64,000 bases of DNA from Firmicutes bacterium AM31-12AC (GCA_003480425.1 QUJA01000009.1:38754-102753); one strand, 5' to 3'; counted from the first letter of the stretch, positions 7,206-16,166 are shown. Made by a program: numbers and translations. The notes: generated by a model not told the origin, from the sequence alone.

Positions 7206-8753
7206 TTATTCAAACTCAATTGTTCCAGGTGGCTTACTCGTCAGATCATAGAATACTCTATTAACCCCACGAACCTCATTTATAATTCTACTCATCACTT
7301 TATTCAAGACTTCATACGGAATCTCCGCTGCCTCAGCAGTCATAAAATCCACTGTATTAACCGCTCTAAGCGCAACAGCATAATCATAAGTTCTCTCATC
7401 ACCCATAACTCCAACACTTCGCATGTTTGTCAACGCTGCGAAATACTGTCCGATACTGCGATCCAATCCGGCATTTGCAATTTCTTCTCGATAAATCGCA
7501 TCTGCATCCTGAACAATTCGTACTTTATCTGCTGTCACTTCTCCGATGATACGGATTCCAAGTCCCGGTCCTGGGAACGGCTGACGGAATACCAGTTTTT
7601 CCGGAATTCCAAGCTCTAATCCAGCTTTTCGAACTTCATCCTTGAACAGATCACGCAATGGTTCAATGATTTCTTTAAAATCAACATAATCAGGAAGCCC
7701 TCCAACATTATGGTGAGATTTAATCACTGCTGATTCTCCGCCAAGACCACTTTCTACCACATCTGGGTAAATAGTTCCCTGAGCAAGGAAATCAACTGCT
7801 CCGATTTTCTTTGCTTCTTCTTCAAAGATTCGGATAAATTCCTCTCCGATAATCTTACGTTTTTCTTCCGGTTCTGTAACTCCGGCAAGTTTATTATAAT
7901 ATCTCTCCTGTGCATTCACACGGATAAAGTTCAGATCAAACTGGCCATTTGGTCCAAACACACCTTCCACTTCGTCTCCTTCATCTTTACGGAGCAGACC
8001 ATGATCTACGAATACACATGTCAGCTGTTTTCCGATAGCTCTTGACAAAAGTCCTGCTGCCACAGAAGAATCAACTCCTCCCGACAAGGCAAGTAATACT
8101 TTTCCGCCGCCAACTTTCTCTCTGATTGATTGGATTGTTTCTTCTACAAATGCATCCATCTTCCAATCACCTGCACACTCACATACATTTTTCACAAAGT
8201 TGTTGATCATCTTTGTGCCTTCTTCTGTATGAAGCACTTCTGGATGGAACTGAATCGCATATAATTTTTTCTCTGCATTCTCAGCTGCTGCAACCGGGCA
8301 GTCTGCTGTGTGAGCACTAATCTCAAATCCTGGAGCGACCTGTGCAATATAGTCAAAATGGCTCATCCAACAAATTGTTGGTGTGCTGACTCCTGCAAAC
8401 ACTTTTGACTCAGGCTTATCAATGATAACTTCTGTTTTACCATACTCACGAACATCTGCAAGCTTCACTTCTCCGCCTAATACATGTGACATCAACTGTG
8501 CCCCATAACACAGACCAAGAACCGGAATTCCTAATTCAAACAATTCTTTTGTATAAGTTGGTGAATCTGCTTCGTAACAGCTATTTGGACCACCTGTGAG
8601 GATGATTCCTTTTGGATTCATCGCTTTGATCTTTTCTATATCTGTTTTATAGGAATAAATTTCACAATATACATTACATTCTCTGACACGTCTGGCTACC
8701 AACTGGTTATACTGTCCACCAAAATCGAGAACTATCACTAATTCGTTCTTCAA
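7206..8753 (-). CDS. guaA: GMP synthase (glutamine-hydrolysing)
   Basis: 515 aa. It converts XMP, glutamine and ATP to GMP in purine synthesis. Class I glutamine amidotransferase domain (about 5-195): [15 protein letters not shown], nucleophile C82 in LGLCYGAQ, and the His-Glu pair in FHPEV. The ATP-pyrophosphatase domain carries the P-loop LSGGVDSS (about 230), and the C-terminal dimer domain ends PPGTIEFE. The start is the TTG at 8753, because AAAGGAGG lies six bases before it; an ATG at 8786 would put that ribosome-binding site inside the gene. The 3' end is the classic integration target of Tn5801-like elements, and mobile DNA lies directly downstream. Confidence 0.97.
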   Translation of the reverse strand: MKNELVIVLDFGGQYNQLVARRVRECNVYCEIYSYKTDIEKIKAMNPKGIILTGGPNSCYEADSPTYTKELFELGIPVLGLCYGAQLMSHVLGGEVKLADVREYGKTEVIIDKPESKVFAGVSTPTICWMSHFDYIAQVAPGFEISAHTADCPVAAAENAEKKLYAIQFHPEVLHTEEGTKMINNFVKNVCECAGDWKMDAFVEETIQSIREKVGGGKVLLALSGGVDSSVAAGLLSRAIGKQLTCVFVDHGLLRKDEGDEVEGVFGPNGQFDLNFIRVNAQERYYNKLAGVTEPEEKRKIIGEEFIRIFEEEAKKIGAVDFLAQGTIYPDVVESGLGGESAVIKSHHNVGGLPDYVDFKEIIEPLRDLFKDEVRKAGLELGIPEKLVFRQPFPGPGLGIRIIGEVTADKVRIVQDADAIYREEIANAGLDRSIGQYFAALTNMRSVGVMGDERTYDYAVALRAVNTVDFMTAEAAEIPYEVLNKVMSRIINEVRGVNRVFYDLTSKPPGTIEFE

Positions 8754-8824
8754 AATGTTCCTCCTTTCAGATGATATCTCTACCATTCCTTCGAATTAAT
8801 TCTGCATATTTCAGAATAACTTTA

Positions 8825-8853
8825 ATTATAAAATACTGTAGTTTCATTTACAA
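8825..8853 (-). promoter_or_regulatory. guaA promoter
   Basis: Minus strand: TTGTAA (8848-8853), 17-bp spacer, TATAAT (8825-8830). This gives a leader of about 65 bases. I looked for a purine riboswitch here and saw none. Confidence 0.6.
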
Positions 8854-8974
8854 GAAAAAATTTGATATTCGTCCCATTTTTTACATTTTAAAAGGACCCC
8901 GAAAGAAAATAATTTCGTTTTCTCACAGCGTCCCCTTTATTCCTATACTATCATCTTTTTTACGTGATCTTTTC

Positions 8975-9205
8975 TTATGCAACTGCGTACTGAGCAATTT
9001 CTTTTTTTAATTCTTCGCAATCTTCATCATATATTTTCAGATTAATAATATTGTTCAGTCCAAGGTTCATAATTCCGAGAATGGATTTACCGTCAACTAC
9101 ATAAATCCCTCTGTTCATATCCATTGCACAATCATATTTTTCTACTTTATTTACAAAATCTAAAATCTCTTCTGGTTTTTTAAATGTTATCTTCATTTCG
9201 TTCAT
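8975..9205 (-). CDS. HPr-like protein lacking the phosphorylatable histidine
   Basis: 76 aa with an HPr fold signature in the second half (DGKSILGIMNLGL, cf. KSIMGVMSLG of HPr). The first half (PEEILDFVNKVEKYDCAMDMNRG) lacks the LHARPA active-site segment: there is no His where His15 should be. It cannot be a normal PTS phosphocarrier. It may be a regulatory or structural relative. It is monocistronic between guaA and the two-component genes. Confidence 0.7.
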   Translation of the reverse strand: MNEMKITFKKPEEILDFVNKVEKYDCAMDMNRGIYVVDGKSILGIMNLGLNNIINLKIYDEDCEELKKEIAQYAVA

Positions 9206-9393
9206 AATTTTTACCTTCTTTTCTATATATTCTTTACAGTTTTCTTAATTACTGCGTCTTTTTAATCTGTTCTTTACACTAATTATATTAGCACTGTTTT
9301 TCGACAAAAAAAGACGAAATATTTTAAAAAGGTAGAATATTTTAAACAACTTTATTATGAAAATGTTGATTTTAGATGATAACATTCCCGCTG

Positions 9394-10935
9394 CTAATGC
9401 AATGATTTTCGATACTCGCTCGGCAGCATTCCTACTTCTTCTTTAAAGACTTTGCTCATATATTTTGAATCGCTGTACCCTGCTAATTCTGCAATTTGAT
9501 TTAATTTAAATGGAGTTTCCAACAGTAGTTTTTTTACTTTTTCTACACGATATTTTCTTACCGTCTCTGAAAATGTCATCCCTGTTTCTTTCTTAAATTG
9601 CGTACTTAAATATTCTTCTGATACAACTAACTTTCCTGCAATTTCTTCCAATGTGATTCCTTGATCATAATATTGCAGGATTAGTTGTTGTGCCTTTTGT
9701 ACCATGGCACTGGTATGTTCTTCCGGGGATTTCTTTTCCTCTAAGTTCTGGATAATCTGTATTGTCTGCTCCACAATTTTCTGAATTTGAGGCCAGCACA
9801 CTGCACCTGATATCTGATTCAATTTTTCTTGAATATCCGGCTCTTTTCCATCTATCTCTAATCCTCCCACTTTGGCAAGTGCCCAGAAAAAACGAATTAT
9901 ATCTTTCTTTATCGTCATTGGAGATTGTGGGTTATTTTGATAATATTGCGGCAATTGATGATAACAATATTTTAATTGTTCTTTGTCTTTTATTAACATC
10001 GCCTTCTTAGCCAATTCTTCTAACTCCATCGGGTATTTCTCAATTCCGTTCTGAATAGATTCTTGTTTTAATTCGATTTCACTTACTCTGATTAATTTTC
10101 CTTCTTCAAATAATAACGCCCATTCCAGCTGTGTGTACATTTCTTTTAAATCCGAAGAAACCGAACATATTTCTTCAGCTTGTTTCCACACACTAACCAT
10201 TGGTATCTCCATTCGTTTATACACCGCTGGCAGTACATGTTCTGATAGATATGTATACAACGATGTATTTTGTGAATTTTTGTAAAATATAATAACCAGT
10301 GACTGCCATATTTCCATTTCCTGCATATACATACTATAGCTTACTCTTTGGCCTATTCCCTGCTCAATCATAAGCTTTAATCTCTCGATTTGCATTTCAT
10401 ATGCCTCTCCAAGCCAGATTAACATTATTTCAGCAGAGTCTCTCACTGTAAATCCATATTTTTCTTGTGTCATTTTATGAAATGCGTCATCGGGCTGAAG
10501 CTGTCCGTTGATACAACTGTTAAAAATGTATTCCAGTGAGAAAGCCCTGTCTTGATTCTGCGCTTTTACCAACTCAGCCTCTGCCTGTTGTAATGCTTTT
10601 TTTAACTCTACTATATTAATTGGTTTAAGCAAATAATTTTCGATACCCAATTCAATCGCCTGTTTTGCATAAGCAAAATCTGAGTATGCCGATAACACAA
10701 TTACTTTGCACTTATTTTGCTCATGTCGCAATCGCGAAAGCATTTCTAATCCCGTCATATGAGGCATACGGATATCCATAATAACAAGATCCGGCTGTTC
10801 CTTCCGTATCAATTCCAACCCTTTTTCTCCGTCTACGGCGGTCCCGACGACCTTATAATCTGTATTTATTTTACTAAGAATCTTCGCCATGCCTTCTCGG
10901 ATTGGTGCTTCATCTTCAACAACTACAATTCTCAT
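9394..10935 (-). CDS. YesN-like response regulator (receiver + AraC HTH)
   Basis: 513 aa. N-terminal CheY-like receiver (about 1-120): VVEDEAPIREG, phospho-acceptor Asp in LVIMDIRMP (about residue 54) and the conserved Lys in LLKPI. The long middle part has no recognised domain. The C-terminal AraC/XylS double HTH (about 410-510) reads EEIAGKLVVSEEYLSTQFKK and NQIAELAGYSDSKYMSKVFK. It is encoded right after the YesM-type kinase and the sugar-binding lipoprotein, so it probably activates genes for uptake of a sugar or glycan sensed outside the cell. No ABC permease genes are adjacent. Confidence 0.93.
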   Translation of the reverse strand: MRIVVVEDEAPIREGMAKILSKINTDYKVVGTAVDGEKGLELIRKEQPDLVIMDIRMPHMTGLEMLSRLRHEQNKCKVIVLSAYSDFAYAKQAIELGIENYLLKPINIVELKKALQQAEAELVKAQNQDRAFSLEYIFNSCINGQLQPDDAFHKMTQEKYGFTVRDSAEIMLIWLGEAYEMQIERLKLMIEQGIGQRVSYSMYMQEMEIWQSLVIIFYKNSQNTSLYTYLSEHVLPAVYKRMEIPMVSVWKQAEEICSVSSDLKEMYTQLEWALLFEEGKLIRVSEIELKQESIQNGIEKYPMELEELAKKAMLIKDKEQLKYCYHQLPQYYQNNPQSPMTIKKDIIRFFWALAKVGGLEIDGKEPDIQEKLNQISGAVCWPQIQKIVEQTIQIIQNLEEKKSPEEHTSAMVQKAQQLILQYYDQGITLEEIAGKLVVSEEYLSTQFKKETGMTFSETVRKYRVEKVKKLLLETPFKLNQIAELAGYSDSKYMSKVFKEEVGMLPSEYRKSLH

Positions 10936-10968
10936 CTTACCACTCCGTTTCTGTTTTTTCTTCCTCTA

Positions 10969-12699
10969 TTATTGCACTTCTTGATGTTCATCTGTCATTG
11001 GTATAAACAAATGTACTCTCGTATATAAGTGTTCTTCGCTTTCAAAATATACCATTGCTTCTTCACCATAATATAATTTCAACCGTTTTCTCACATTTGT
11101 TATACCCAGATGACCTTTCATATCACTTTGTTCATCATTTATTTTAGCAAGCATGTCTTGTGTTATTCCATTTCCATTATCCTCGATTTGTATATGAATC
11201 TGATATTCCATTTGTCTCGCTGATATTTTTAACACACATTCTTCTTCCTTGCCATAAAATCCATATTTTACTGAATTTTCCACAAATGGCTGCAATAACA
11301 GCTTGTGAATTTGAAATCCGAATAGTTCTTCTGGTATATCTGTCTCAATAACAGGAATTTTTCCCATCCTTGTTCCCTGCAATACCATGTATTGTTTCAA
11401 CCATCCAAGTTCCTGTGCCAATGTTGATGTTCCACCTGCATTGTCTACTGTATATCGTAAAATATTTGCCAAAGCAACCAACATACTGCTAATATCGTAC
11501 TGTTCATTTTCAATTGCTTTCCAGTTAATACTGTCCAATGTATTATATAAGAAATGTGGGTCAATCTGGGCTTCCAATGCAGATAATTCTGCATTTTTCT
11601 GTTCCAGCACTGCCTGTTTTACTTGATTGATCAGATTATCCAGATTTTCCACCATCTCATTAAATCCGAATTCTATATCTTTTATTTCTTCCGGTGCACG
11701 TTTCCAAAATTCCAGACGTGTCTCAAAATTTCCCGTTTCAACTTCATGAAACCCCTGTCCTACACTCTGTATAACATAAATATATGGACGTGTAAAAATA
11801 TAACTCAAAAAAATCATAACAAGAAACGCAATAAATGCAACGCCTATCAACATCCCAACTTGTTCATTCATCGTTTTTCTATATGTCGATATATCTCTTT
11901 CTATACAAATAGTAAACTGACTCTTCTGATTTACTTTAGAAACATATAAATTTTTTTTCGTATTTTTTACAGAATCCAATGTTCGCCCAATTTTAGCAAC
12001 CGATGGTGCACTTATAACATAATTTCTTTCCAGCAAATAAGTATTCGCATTTGCTCCAACCTGCAAGGTATCTGAAATCAACTGCTCATCTATACTGAAT
12101 ACAACAGTTCCAAGCTTTTCATGAATGTCTCGATAATCGATTAGGTTTCTCGCAATTTGCAGTAAATATGTATGTTTATCATTTACAACTATCGGTTGCA
12201 TCTGTCCTTGATAAACCTGCTCTTTCTTCACCTCCGGACAATGTACTTTTCCTGCCCAGTCACTGGATATAGATGACGAATTTTGTTTGTCGTAAAATAT
12301 GACTTCACCATTTGCAAGAAATATTGTAATACCTTCTATTCCTTGATTTCGATTACAAACATGACTCAGTTCATGACGTAGTTTACTGGTATTTACTTCC
12401 ATCGCATCATTATTATTATTAATATTTTCAACAGCCTCAACTACTACATCATCCGTACAAAGATCAAACAGAATTGCATTATACTTATCTAACTGAATAT
12501 CAAGGCATCGATCTGCATTCTCAATATTTGCCTGCATCCGTTCCTGTAAATCATTCTTCTGCCAGGCCCGCAGACTTCCCTGCGATATAATCGCAAAAAT
12601 TAAAATCGGAAACATTGCCACGATCATTATATCCACAAATATTCTGCCTCTGAGGCTTTTGATTTTTTTCCCTCTGAGGCTTTTGATTTTTTTCATCAT
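10969..12699 (-). CDS. YesM-like sensor histidine kinase
   Basis: 576 aa membrane kinase. TM1 near residues 20-42, extracellular dCache-like sensor domain (about 45-285), TM2 (about 290-312), HAMP (about 315-370), His_kinase domain with LEAQIDPHFLYNTLDSINW (phospho-His in PHFLYN) and HATPase with DNGNGI. An oddity: the first residues contain a duplicated hexapeptide (KIKSLRG twice). The gene overlaps the upstream sugar-binding protein gene by four bases (ATGA) and is followed by the response regulator, forming one operon. Confidence 0.93.
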   Translation of the reverse strand: MMKKIKSLRGKKIKSLRGRIFVDIMIVAMFPILIFAIISQGSLRAWQKNDLQERMQANIENADRCLDIQLDKYNAILFDLCTDDVVVEAVENINNNNDAMEVNTSKLRHELSHVCNRNQGIEGITIFLANGEVIFYDKQNSSSISSDWAGKVHCPEVKKEQVYQGQMQPIVVNDKHTYLLQIARNLIDYRDIHEKLGTVVFSIDEQLISDTLQVGANANTYLLERNYVISAPSVAKIGRTLDSVKNTKKNLYVSKVNQKSQFTICIERDISTYRKTMNEQVGMLIGVAFIAFLVMIFLSYIFTRPYIYVIQSVGQGFHEVETGNFETRLEFWKRAPEEIKDIEFGFNEMVENLDNLINQVKQAVLEQKNAELSALEAQIDPHFLYNTLDSINWKAIENEQYDISSMLVALANILRYTVDNAGGTSTLAQELGWLKQYMVLQGTRMGKIPVIETDIPEELFGFQIHKLLLQPFVENSVKYGFYGKEEECVLKISARQMEYQIHIQIEDNGNGITQDMLAKINDEQSDMKGHLGITNVRKRLKLYYGEEAMVYFESEEHLYTRVHLFIPMTDEHQEVQ

Positions 12700-13940
12700 T
12701 CTGCCTCCCGATTTTCCCGTAATTTTTCTGCTAGATTTGATATAATTACTGATTGTGGTATCTCCCCGACAATCTCATCTTCCATTGCGTCTGTCAAGGC
12801 AACAGACACATACGGCCAATCTACTGAAAATTCCCTCAGTTTGGCATATTGTAATATTTCGTATGTATTTTTTAAAGCCTTACTATCTGCAACCTGTTCC
12901 GATAAAATATCCTGGCGAGGAGCCAGATATCCTATCTGATCCACTAATTTTTCCATCTGACATTTTTCAGAAACAAATTTAACAAATTCCAATGCTGCAG
13001 CCTGTTTTTCTCCTGGCGTTACTACAAGAACTTCTCCGCCAACCGCTGTTACTCTCTCAATGTTTTCATTACCGGCCGGCGGAATGGTCATTGTATATTT
13101 CATTTTTGGCTTTTCTTTTTGAATTGTTTGCTGTAAAGCAGATGAGACTAAAACCATAGCCACATTTCCTTCCATAAACTGTCTTCCAATATCGCCGGTT
13201 GTCAGGTTGTTTACTTGTGGACTCATTGCACCTGATTCCGACAGTTCCCTTAATTTCAAAAATGCAGCCTGACTTTCCTCCGATTCTATTTCTGCTATTT
13301 TTCCTCCATATCCCCACAATAATGGTAAAAATGAGAAAACACTTTCTTCGCTTCGAAGTGCAGGCATAGCAAAACCGTAACGATCTTCTTTTGTTAGTTT
13401 CAAAGCTGTTTCTTGTAATTCATCCCATGTTTTTGGAACCTGTACCCCTGCTTCCTCCAACATCTCTGTATTGCAAAATAAAGCAGCACAGTTCATCCCA
13501 AGCGGCATCCCTTTCATCTGTCCATCCACCTTACAGGATGCTATTGCCTCCGGTAAATAATCATCCAGATTTTCAATCTGCTCTGTCACATTTACAAACG
13601 ACTGCATCGCATTGAAATAATTCAAATCAGAAGAATCCACCAGTGCAAGCTCCGGCATATCTCCATCTGCCATACTAAGTGCCAGATGTTTCTTAAAATC
13701 TTCATCCGGTACATACTGTATCTCCACCTGGATATTTTCCTGCGAATGATTAAATGTATCTGCAATCTCTAATAATGCCTGCTTACTCGCAGAAGAATCC
13801 AAATAATGCCAAAGCGTCAAAGTTTGTACTGGCTTAACCGACGTTTCTTTCTCTTTTTGACATCCGGTCAATTGTCCGACTACAAGACAGATTCCAATTA
13901 AAAAAATGTACCATTTTCTCCAAAGATTTCTTTTGTTCAT
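12696..13940 (-). CDS. Extracellular solute-binding lipoprotein (sugar type), orphan
   Basis: About 414 aa. Signal peptide ending in a lipobox (VGQLTGC), then the family 1 sugar-binding fold: TLTLWHYLDSSASKQALLEIADTFN, PKTWDELQETALKLTKED and GGEVLVVTPGEKQAAALEFVKFVSE. Start at 13940 (MNKRNLW), with GGGAG just upstream. No permease or ATPase genes follow; instead it is translationally coupled to the YesM-like kinase. It probably works as an extracytoplasmic ligand sensor feeding the kinase rather than as a transporter subunit (inference from context). Confidence 0.9.
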   Translation of the reverse strand: MNKRNLWRKWYIFLIGICLVVGQLTGCQKEKETSVKPVQTLTLWHYLDSSASKQALLEIADTFNHSQENIQVEIQYVPDEDFKKHLALSMADGDMPELALVDSSDLNYFNAMQSFVNVTEQIENLDDYLPEAIASCKVDGQMKGMPLGMNCAALFCNTEMLEEAGVQVPKTWDELQETALKLTKEDRYGFAMPALRSEESVFSFLPLLWGYGGKIAEIESEESQAAFLKLRELSESGAMSPQVNNLTTGDIGRQFMEGNVAMVLVSSALQQTIQKEKPKMKYTMTIPPAGNENIERVTAVGGEVLVVTPGEKQAAALEFVKFVSEKCQMEKLVDQIGYLAPRQDILSEQVADSKALKNTYEILQYAKLREFSVDWPYVSVALTDAMEDEIVGEIPQSVIISNLAEKLRENREAE

Positions 13941-14019
13941 GCTGCTCCCTTCGTATTCCATCTCTTTCTGTATTGATTATACCTTACTATTAAAGATAGT
14001 AGCAATAAAATTAAGTATT

Positions 14020-14274
14020 CTATACATGTAAATGTAAATATTTTTCTCGGGTAGCAAGTCCACCACGAATGTGGCGCTCTGATTTGTTTGTATCGAGGAC
14101 TTTACGTGCCTCATGTGCAAGTGATGGGTTGATTTGGAACAGACGCTCGGTAACATCCTTATGTACAGTCGATTTTGACACTCCGAATTTTTTTGCTGTC
14201 TGCCGGATTGTTGCCTTCTCTTGTATAATGTAATTTGCAATCTCGATTGCCCGCTCTTCAATATAATCTCTCAT
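14020..14274 (-). CDS. spoIIID: Stage III sporulation regulator SpoIIID
   Basis: 84 aa, the normal family length. IEERAIEIANYIIQEKATIRQTAKKFGVSKSTVHKDVTERL contains the HTH, and the C-terminal RHIRGGLATREKY basic tail is conserved in the family. It is a mother-cell transcription factor acting on sigma-E-dependent genes. The ribosome-binding site AGGGG is buried in a stable hairpin directly upstream. It confirms a sporulating lineage. Confidence 0.95.
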   Translation of the reverse strand: MRDYIEERAIEIANYIIQEKATIRQTAKKFGVSKSTVHKDVTERLFQINPSLAHEARKVLDTNKSERHIRGGLATREKYLHLHV

Positions 14275-14281
14275 AGAAAAG

Positions 14282-14318
14282 CCCCTGCATAGTTTGTTTT
14301 TTACAATCTATGCAAGGG
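14282..14318 (-). promoter_or_regulatory. Hairpin sequestering the spoIIID ribosome-binding site
   Basis: CCCTGCATAG (14283-14292) pairs with CTATGCAAGGG (14308-14318) with one bulged A; inner TTGT/ACAA extends the stem. In the minus-strand RNA the descending arm carries AGGGG, 7 bases before the spoIIID ATG. It is followed by CTTTTCT, so it could alternatively be a weak terminator. Confidence 0.55.
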
Positions 14319-14380
14319 TCTGTTATTGTATGTCTGATTCAAATTTCTGGAAGTCTTTCAGAAAAAACTTCCACATTTTT

Positions 14381-14635
14381 TTATTTATTCAATACCAATT
14401 CATTTCCCATATTCATCATTCTAAGCATTCCGCCAATCCATCCAGGAAATACTCCTGCATATCCGATGAATACGAAAAGCCATGTCATATTATCTAAAGC
14501 AACTCTGCTTACTATAAACCAAAGTGCTGCTCCGATTACACACCAGCAAATGATATTCAAAAATAAAAATAATCTAATTTTGCTCTCTCTTCCTAAATTT
14601 TTATCTTTACAGAAATCCCATATTTTTTTCATCAT
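14381..14635 (-). CDS. Small two-TM membrane protein, unknown function
   Basis: 84 aa. A basic N-terminus (MMKKIWDFCKDKNLGRESKIR) is followed by two hydrophobic helices (about 22-45 and 50-68) separated by a short polar turn, with a FPGWIGGMLRMMN motif near the end. I do not recognise the family. GGAAGG precedes the start. Three 8-bp direct repeats lie 45-100 bases upstream and may control it. It is co-directional with spoIIID but separated from it by the hairpin. Confidence 0.6.
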   Translation of the reverse strand: MMKKIWDFCKDKNLGRESKIRLFLFLNIICWCVIGAALWFIVSRVALDNMTWLFVFIGYAGVFPGWIGGMLRMMNMGNELVLNK

Positions 14636-14679
14636 ATCATCTTCCTTCCCTTTCTACTTTGAAAGTTTAGCAAGCTGAC

Positions 14680-14730
14680 GTTAAATCAGATGTCTGTAAA
14701 TGTTAAATCCATGTAATAGAATGTTAAATC
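14680..14730. repeat. Three GTTAAATC direct repeats at 21-22 bp spacing
   Basis: GTTAAATC at 14680-14687, 14702-14709 and 14723-14730, extended to ATGTTAAATC in the last two. The spacing of two helical turns suggests binding sites for an oligomeric regulator of the small membrane protein gene. The period resembles LytTR-type sites, but the motif is not an exact LytTR match. Confidence 0.45.
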
Positions 14731-14763
14731 TATTATTTGTAAAAAGAGCCACAAACTCCGTCC

Positions 14764-15555
14764 CTACCGGTTTATCAAGTTCAGTAATCGTGTTGGCTTC
14801 TCCGGTTCTTTCGACTCTTGTTCCGACTGTATAAGCATGTCTTTTACTTTCTGCATACGCTCATCCAGTGATGCACTGATTTCTGCACACTGACTCATCT
14901 CTTCTGCCAGAAATACACTTTGTTCTTCGGAAATGTTTTTCTTATAACGGAGCTTATGCTCCAGACTTGCCCAAAAGTCCATAGCAATCGTTCGAAGCTG
15001 CACTTCTACTGTCACCATCCTTTTTCCTTCTTGAAGGAAAATCGGCGTTTGTATGATCAGGTGCAGGCTTCTATATCCGCTTGGTTTTGGATTTTTTATA
15101 TAGTCTTTCTTCTCTAACAAAATAATATCATCTTGACTCAGCAAACAATCTGCAAGCCTGTAAATATCATCTGGAAAAGAACAAATTACGCGAACCCCTG
15201 CGATATCCTGAATATTTTCCTCAATCGATGTCATTGTAAGCGGAATATTTTTTCTGCGGATTTTCTTTAGTAAACTGTCAAACGATTTTACTCTGGACTT
15301 AATATTTTCAATCGGATTTCGATCATACTCCAGTGAATATTCTTCGCTCAAAACCTTAAATTTTGTCTCAACCTCCATGATTGCACATTGATAATAAGAC
15401 ATTAATGTATCAAATGGTTTTTTATTTTTCTGAACAAACTCAATAAATTCGTCTGACAACAAATTGTTTCGTACAAAGTCTTCTTTTCTTTTTTCCAATT
15501 TGCTTTCGAGATTCCGTCTGTTTTCTGTTTTATTTTCAAAATTAAGTCTACCCAT
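14764..15555 (-). CDS. GTP pyrophosphokinase family protein (small alarmone synthetase)
   Basis: About 263 aa, cytosolic. RelA/SpoT synthetase domain: SRVKSFDSLLKKI, NIQDIAGVRVICSFPDDIY, PKPSGYRSLHLIIQTPIFL, VEVQLRTIAMDFWASLEHKLRYK. Length and lack of HD hydrolase, TGS and ACT domains fit RelQ/YjbM-type synthetases that make (p)ppGpp. A charged C-terminal tail (about 210-263) is predicted helical. Start at 15555 (MGRLNF), with AAGGTG upstream. The stop codon merges with a dispersed GGGACGGAGTTT-type repeat (14739-14763). Confidence 0.9.
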   Translation of the reverse strand: MGRLNFENKTENRRNLESKLEKRKEDFVRNNLLSDEFIEFVQKNKKPFDTLMSYYQCAIMEVETKFKVLSEEYSLEYDRNPIENIKSRVKSFDSLLKKIRRKNIPLTMTSIEENIQDIAGVRVICSFPDDIYRLADCLLSQDDIILLEKKDYIKNPKPSGYRSLHLIIQTPIFLQEGKRMVTVEVQLRTIAMDFWASLEHKLRYKKNISEEQSVFLAEEMSQCAEISASLDERMQKVKDMLIQSEQESKEPEKPTRLLNLINR

Positions 15556-15573
15556 CAGACTCACCTTTTCCTT

Positions 15574-15975
15574 TTATTTCAGATACTGATCTAGGATTTT
15601 TCTCAACCCTTCCGGTGTATCTTTAAACCAAGTATCGAATGTCTTGCCCGTTCCTCGGATTGTTGTTCCTAATTCTATAAAAAATGTCGGAATGTCTGAT
15701 TCTTTCATCACTCCCTGTGAATCACCAGATATGTTCTCTCCCGGCTGCTCACATCCATTTACATGGATTGTAAACACCGGTTCTACATTATTATCGTTCT
15801 TTCTTGATTCCCCCGAACAATCTACTATCCCGAGCTGATATATTCCGCAAGATGGAGTATTATCGGAAATAAGAATTCCCGGTAACACACCGTCTGCAAA
15901 GTTATATGGTTTTACTGCCTCATCAATCTCTGAAAGTACTCTCTGAAAACCATTTTTTTCTATCTCTTTCCCCAT
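15574..15975 (-). CDS. Conserved-looking protein of unknown function
   Basis: 133 aa, soluble, not recognised. Three cysteines lie in motifs SCGIY, VDCSG and NGCEQ, spaced so that metal or cluster binding is possible but unproven. The C-terminus (FIELGTTIRGTGKTFDTWFKDTPEGLRKILDQ) looks well folded. Start at 15975, because GGGAGG lies five bases upstream. The frame remains open further upstream through a structured repeat, which suggests either chance or that the repeat inserted into or next to an older, longer gene. Confidence 0.55.
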   Translation of the reverse strand: MGKEIEKNGFQRVLSEIDEAVKPYNFADGVLPGILISDNTPSCGIYQLGIVDCSGESRKNDNNVEPVFTIHVNGCEQPGENISGDSQGVMKESDIPTFFIELGTTIRGTGKTFDTWFKDTPEGLRKILDQYLK

Positions 15976-16022
15976 TTTTCCTCCCGCTGCCTCTTCCTGT
16001 TTCTTAATTACTGCACAGAAAC

Positions 16023-16166
16023 CGTTACTATTCACTCCCGTGTCAATCACTACGCTGATTGACACGGAGGATGCACGTTTTATCTTGAACGGCATCTCGC
16101 CCATCGCCAAAGGCGATTTAAAATGGCGAGATGCGTTGCTGGTCACAGGTACTGTGAACAGTAACC
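16023..16166. repeat. MITE/REP-like structured repeat with terminal inverted repeats
   Basis: The ends CGTTACTATTCAC (16023-16035) and GTGAACAGTAACC (16154-16166) are imperfect inverted repeats. Inside are two strong hairpins: CCGTGTCAATCA...TGATTGACACGG (16038-16067) and GCATCTCGCC...GGCGAGATGC, which itself encloses ATCGCC-AAA-GGCGAT. An 11-bp direct repeat CTATTCACTCC occurs at 16028-16038 and 16188-16198, a possible target duplication. Confidence 0.6.

Noticed and set aside
8787..8970. Purine riboswitch before guaA
   Set aside because: No conserved three-way junction could be found; only a promoter is visible.
15976..16146. N-terminal extension of the unknown protein gene
   Set aside because: It runs through the structured repeat and ignores the good ribosome-binding site at 15981-15986.
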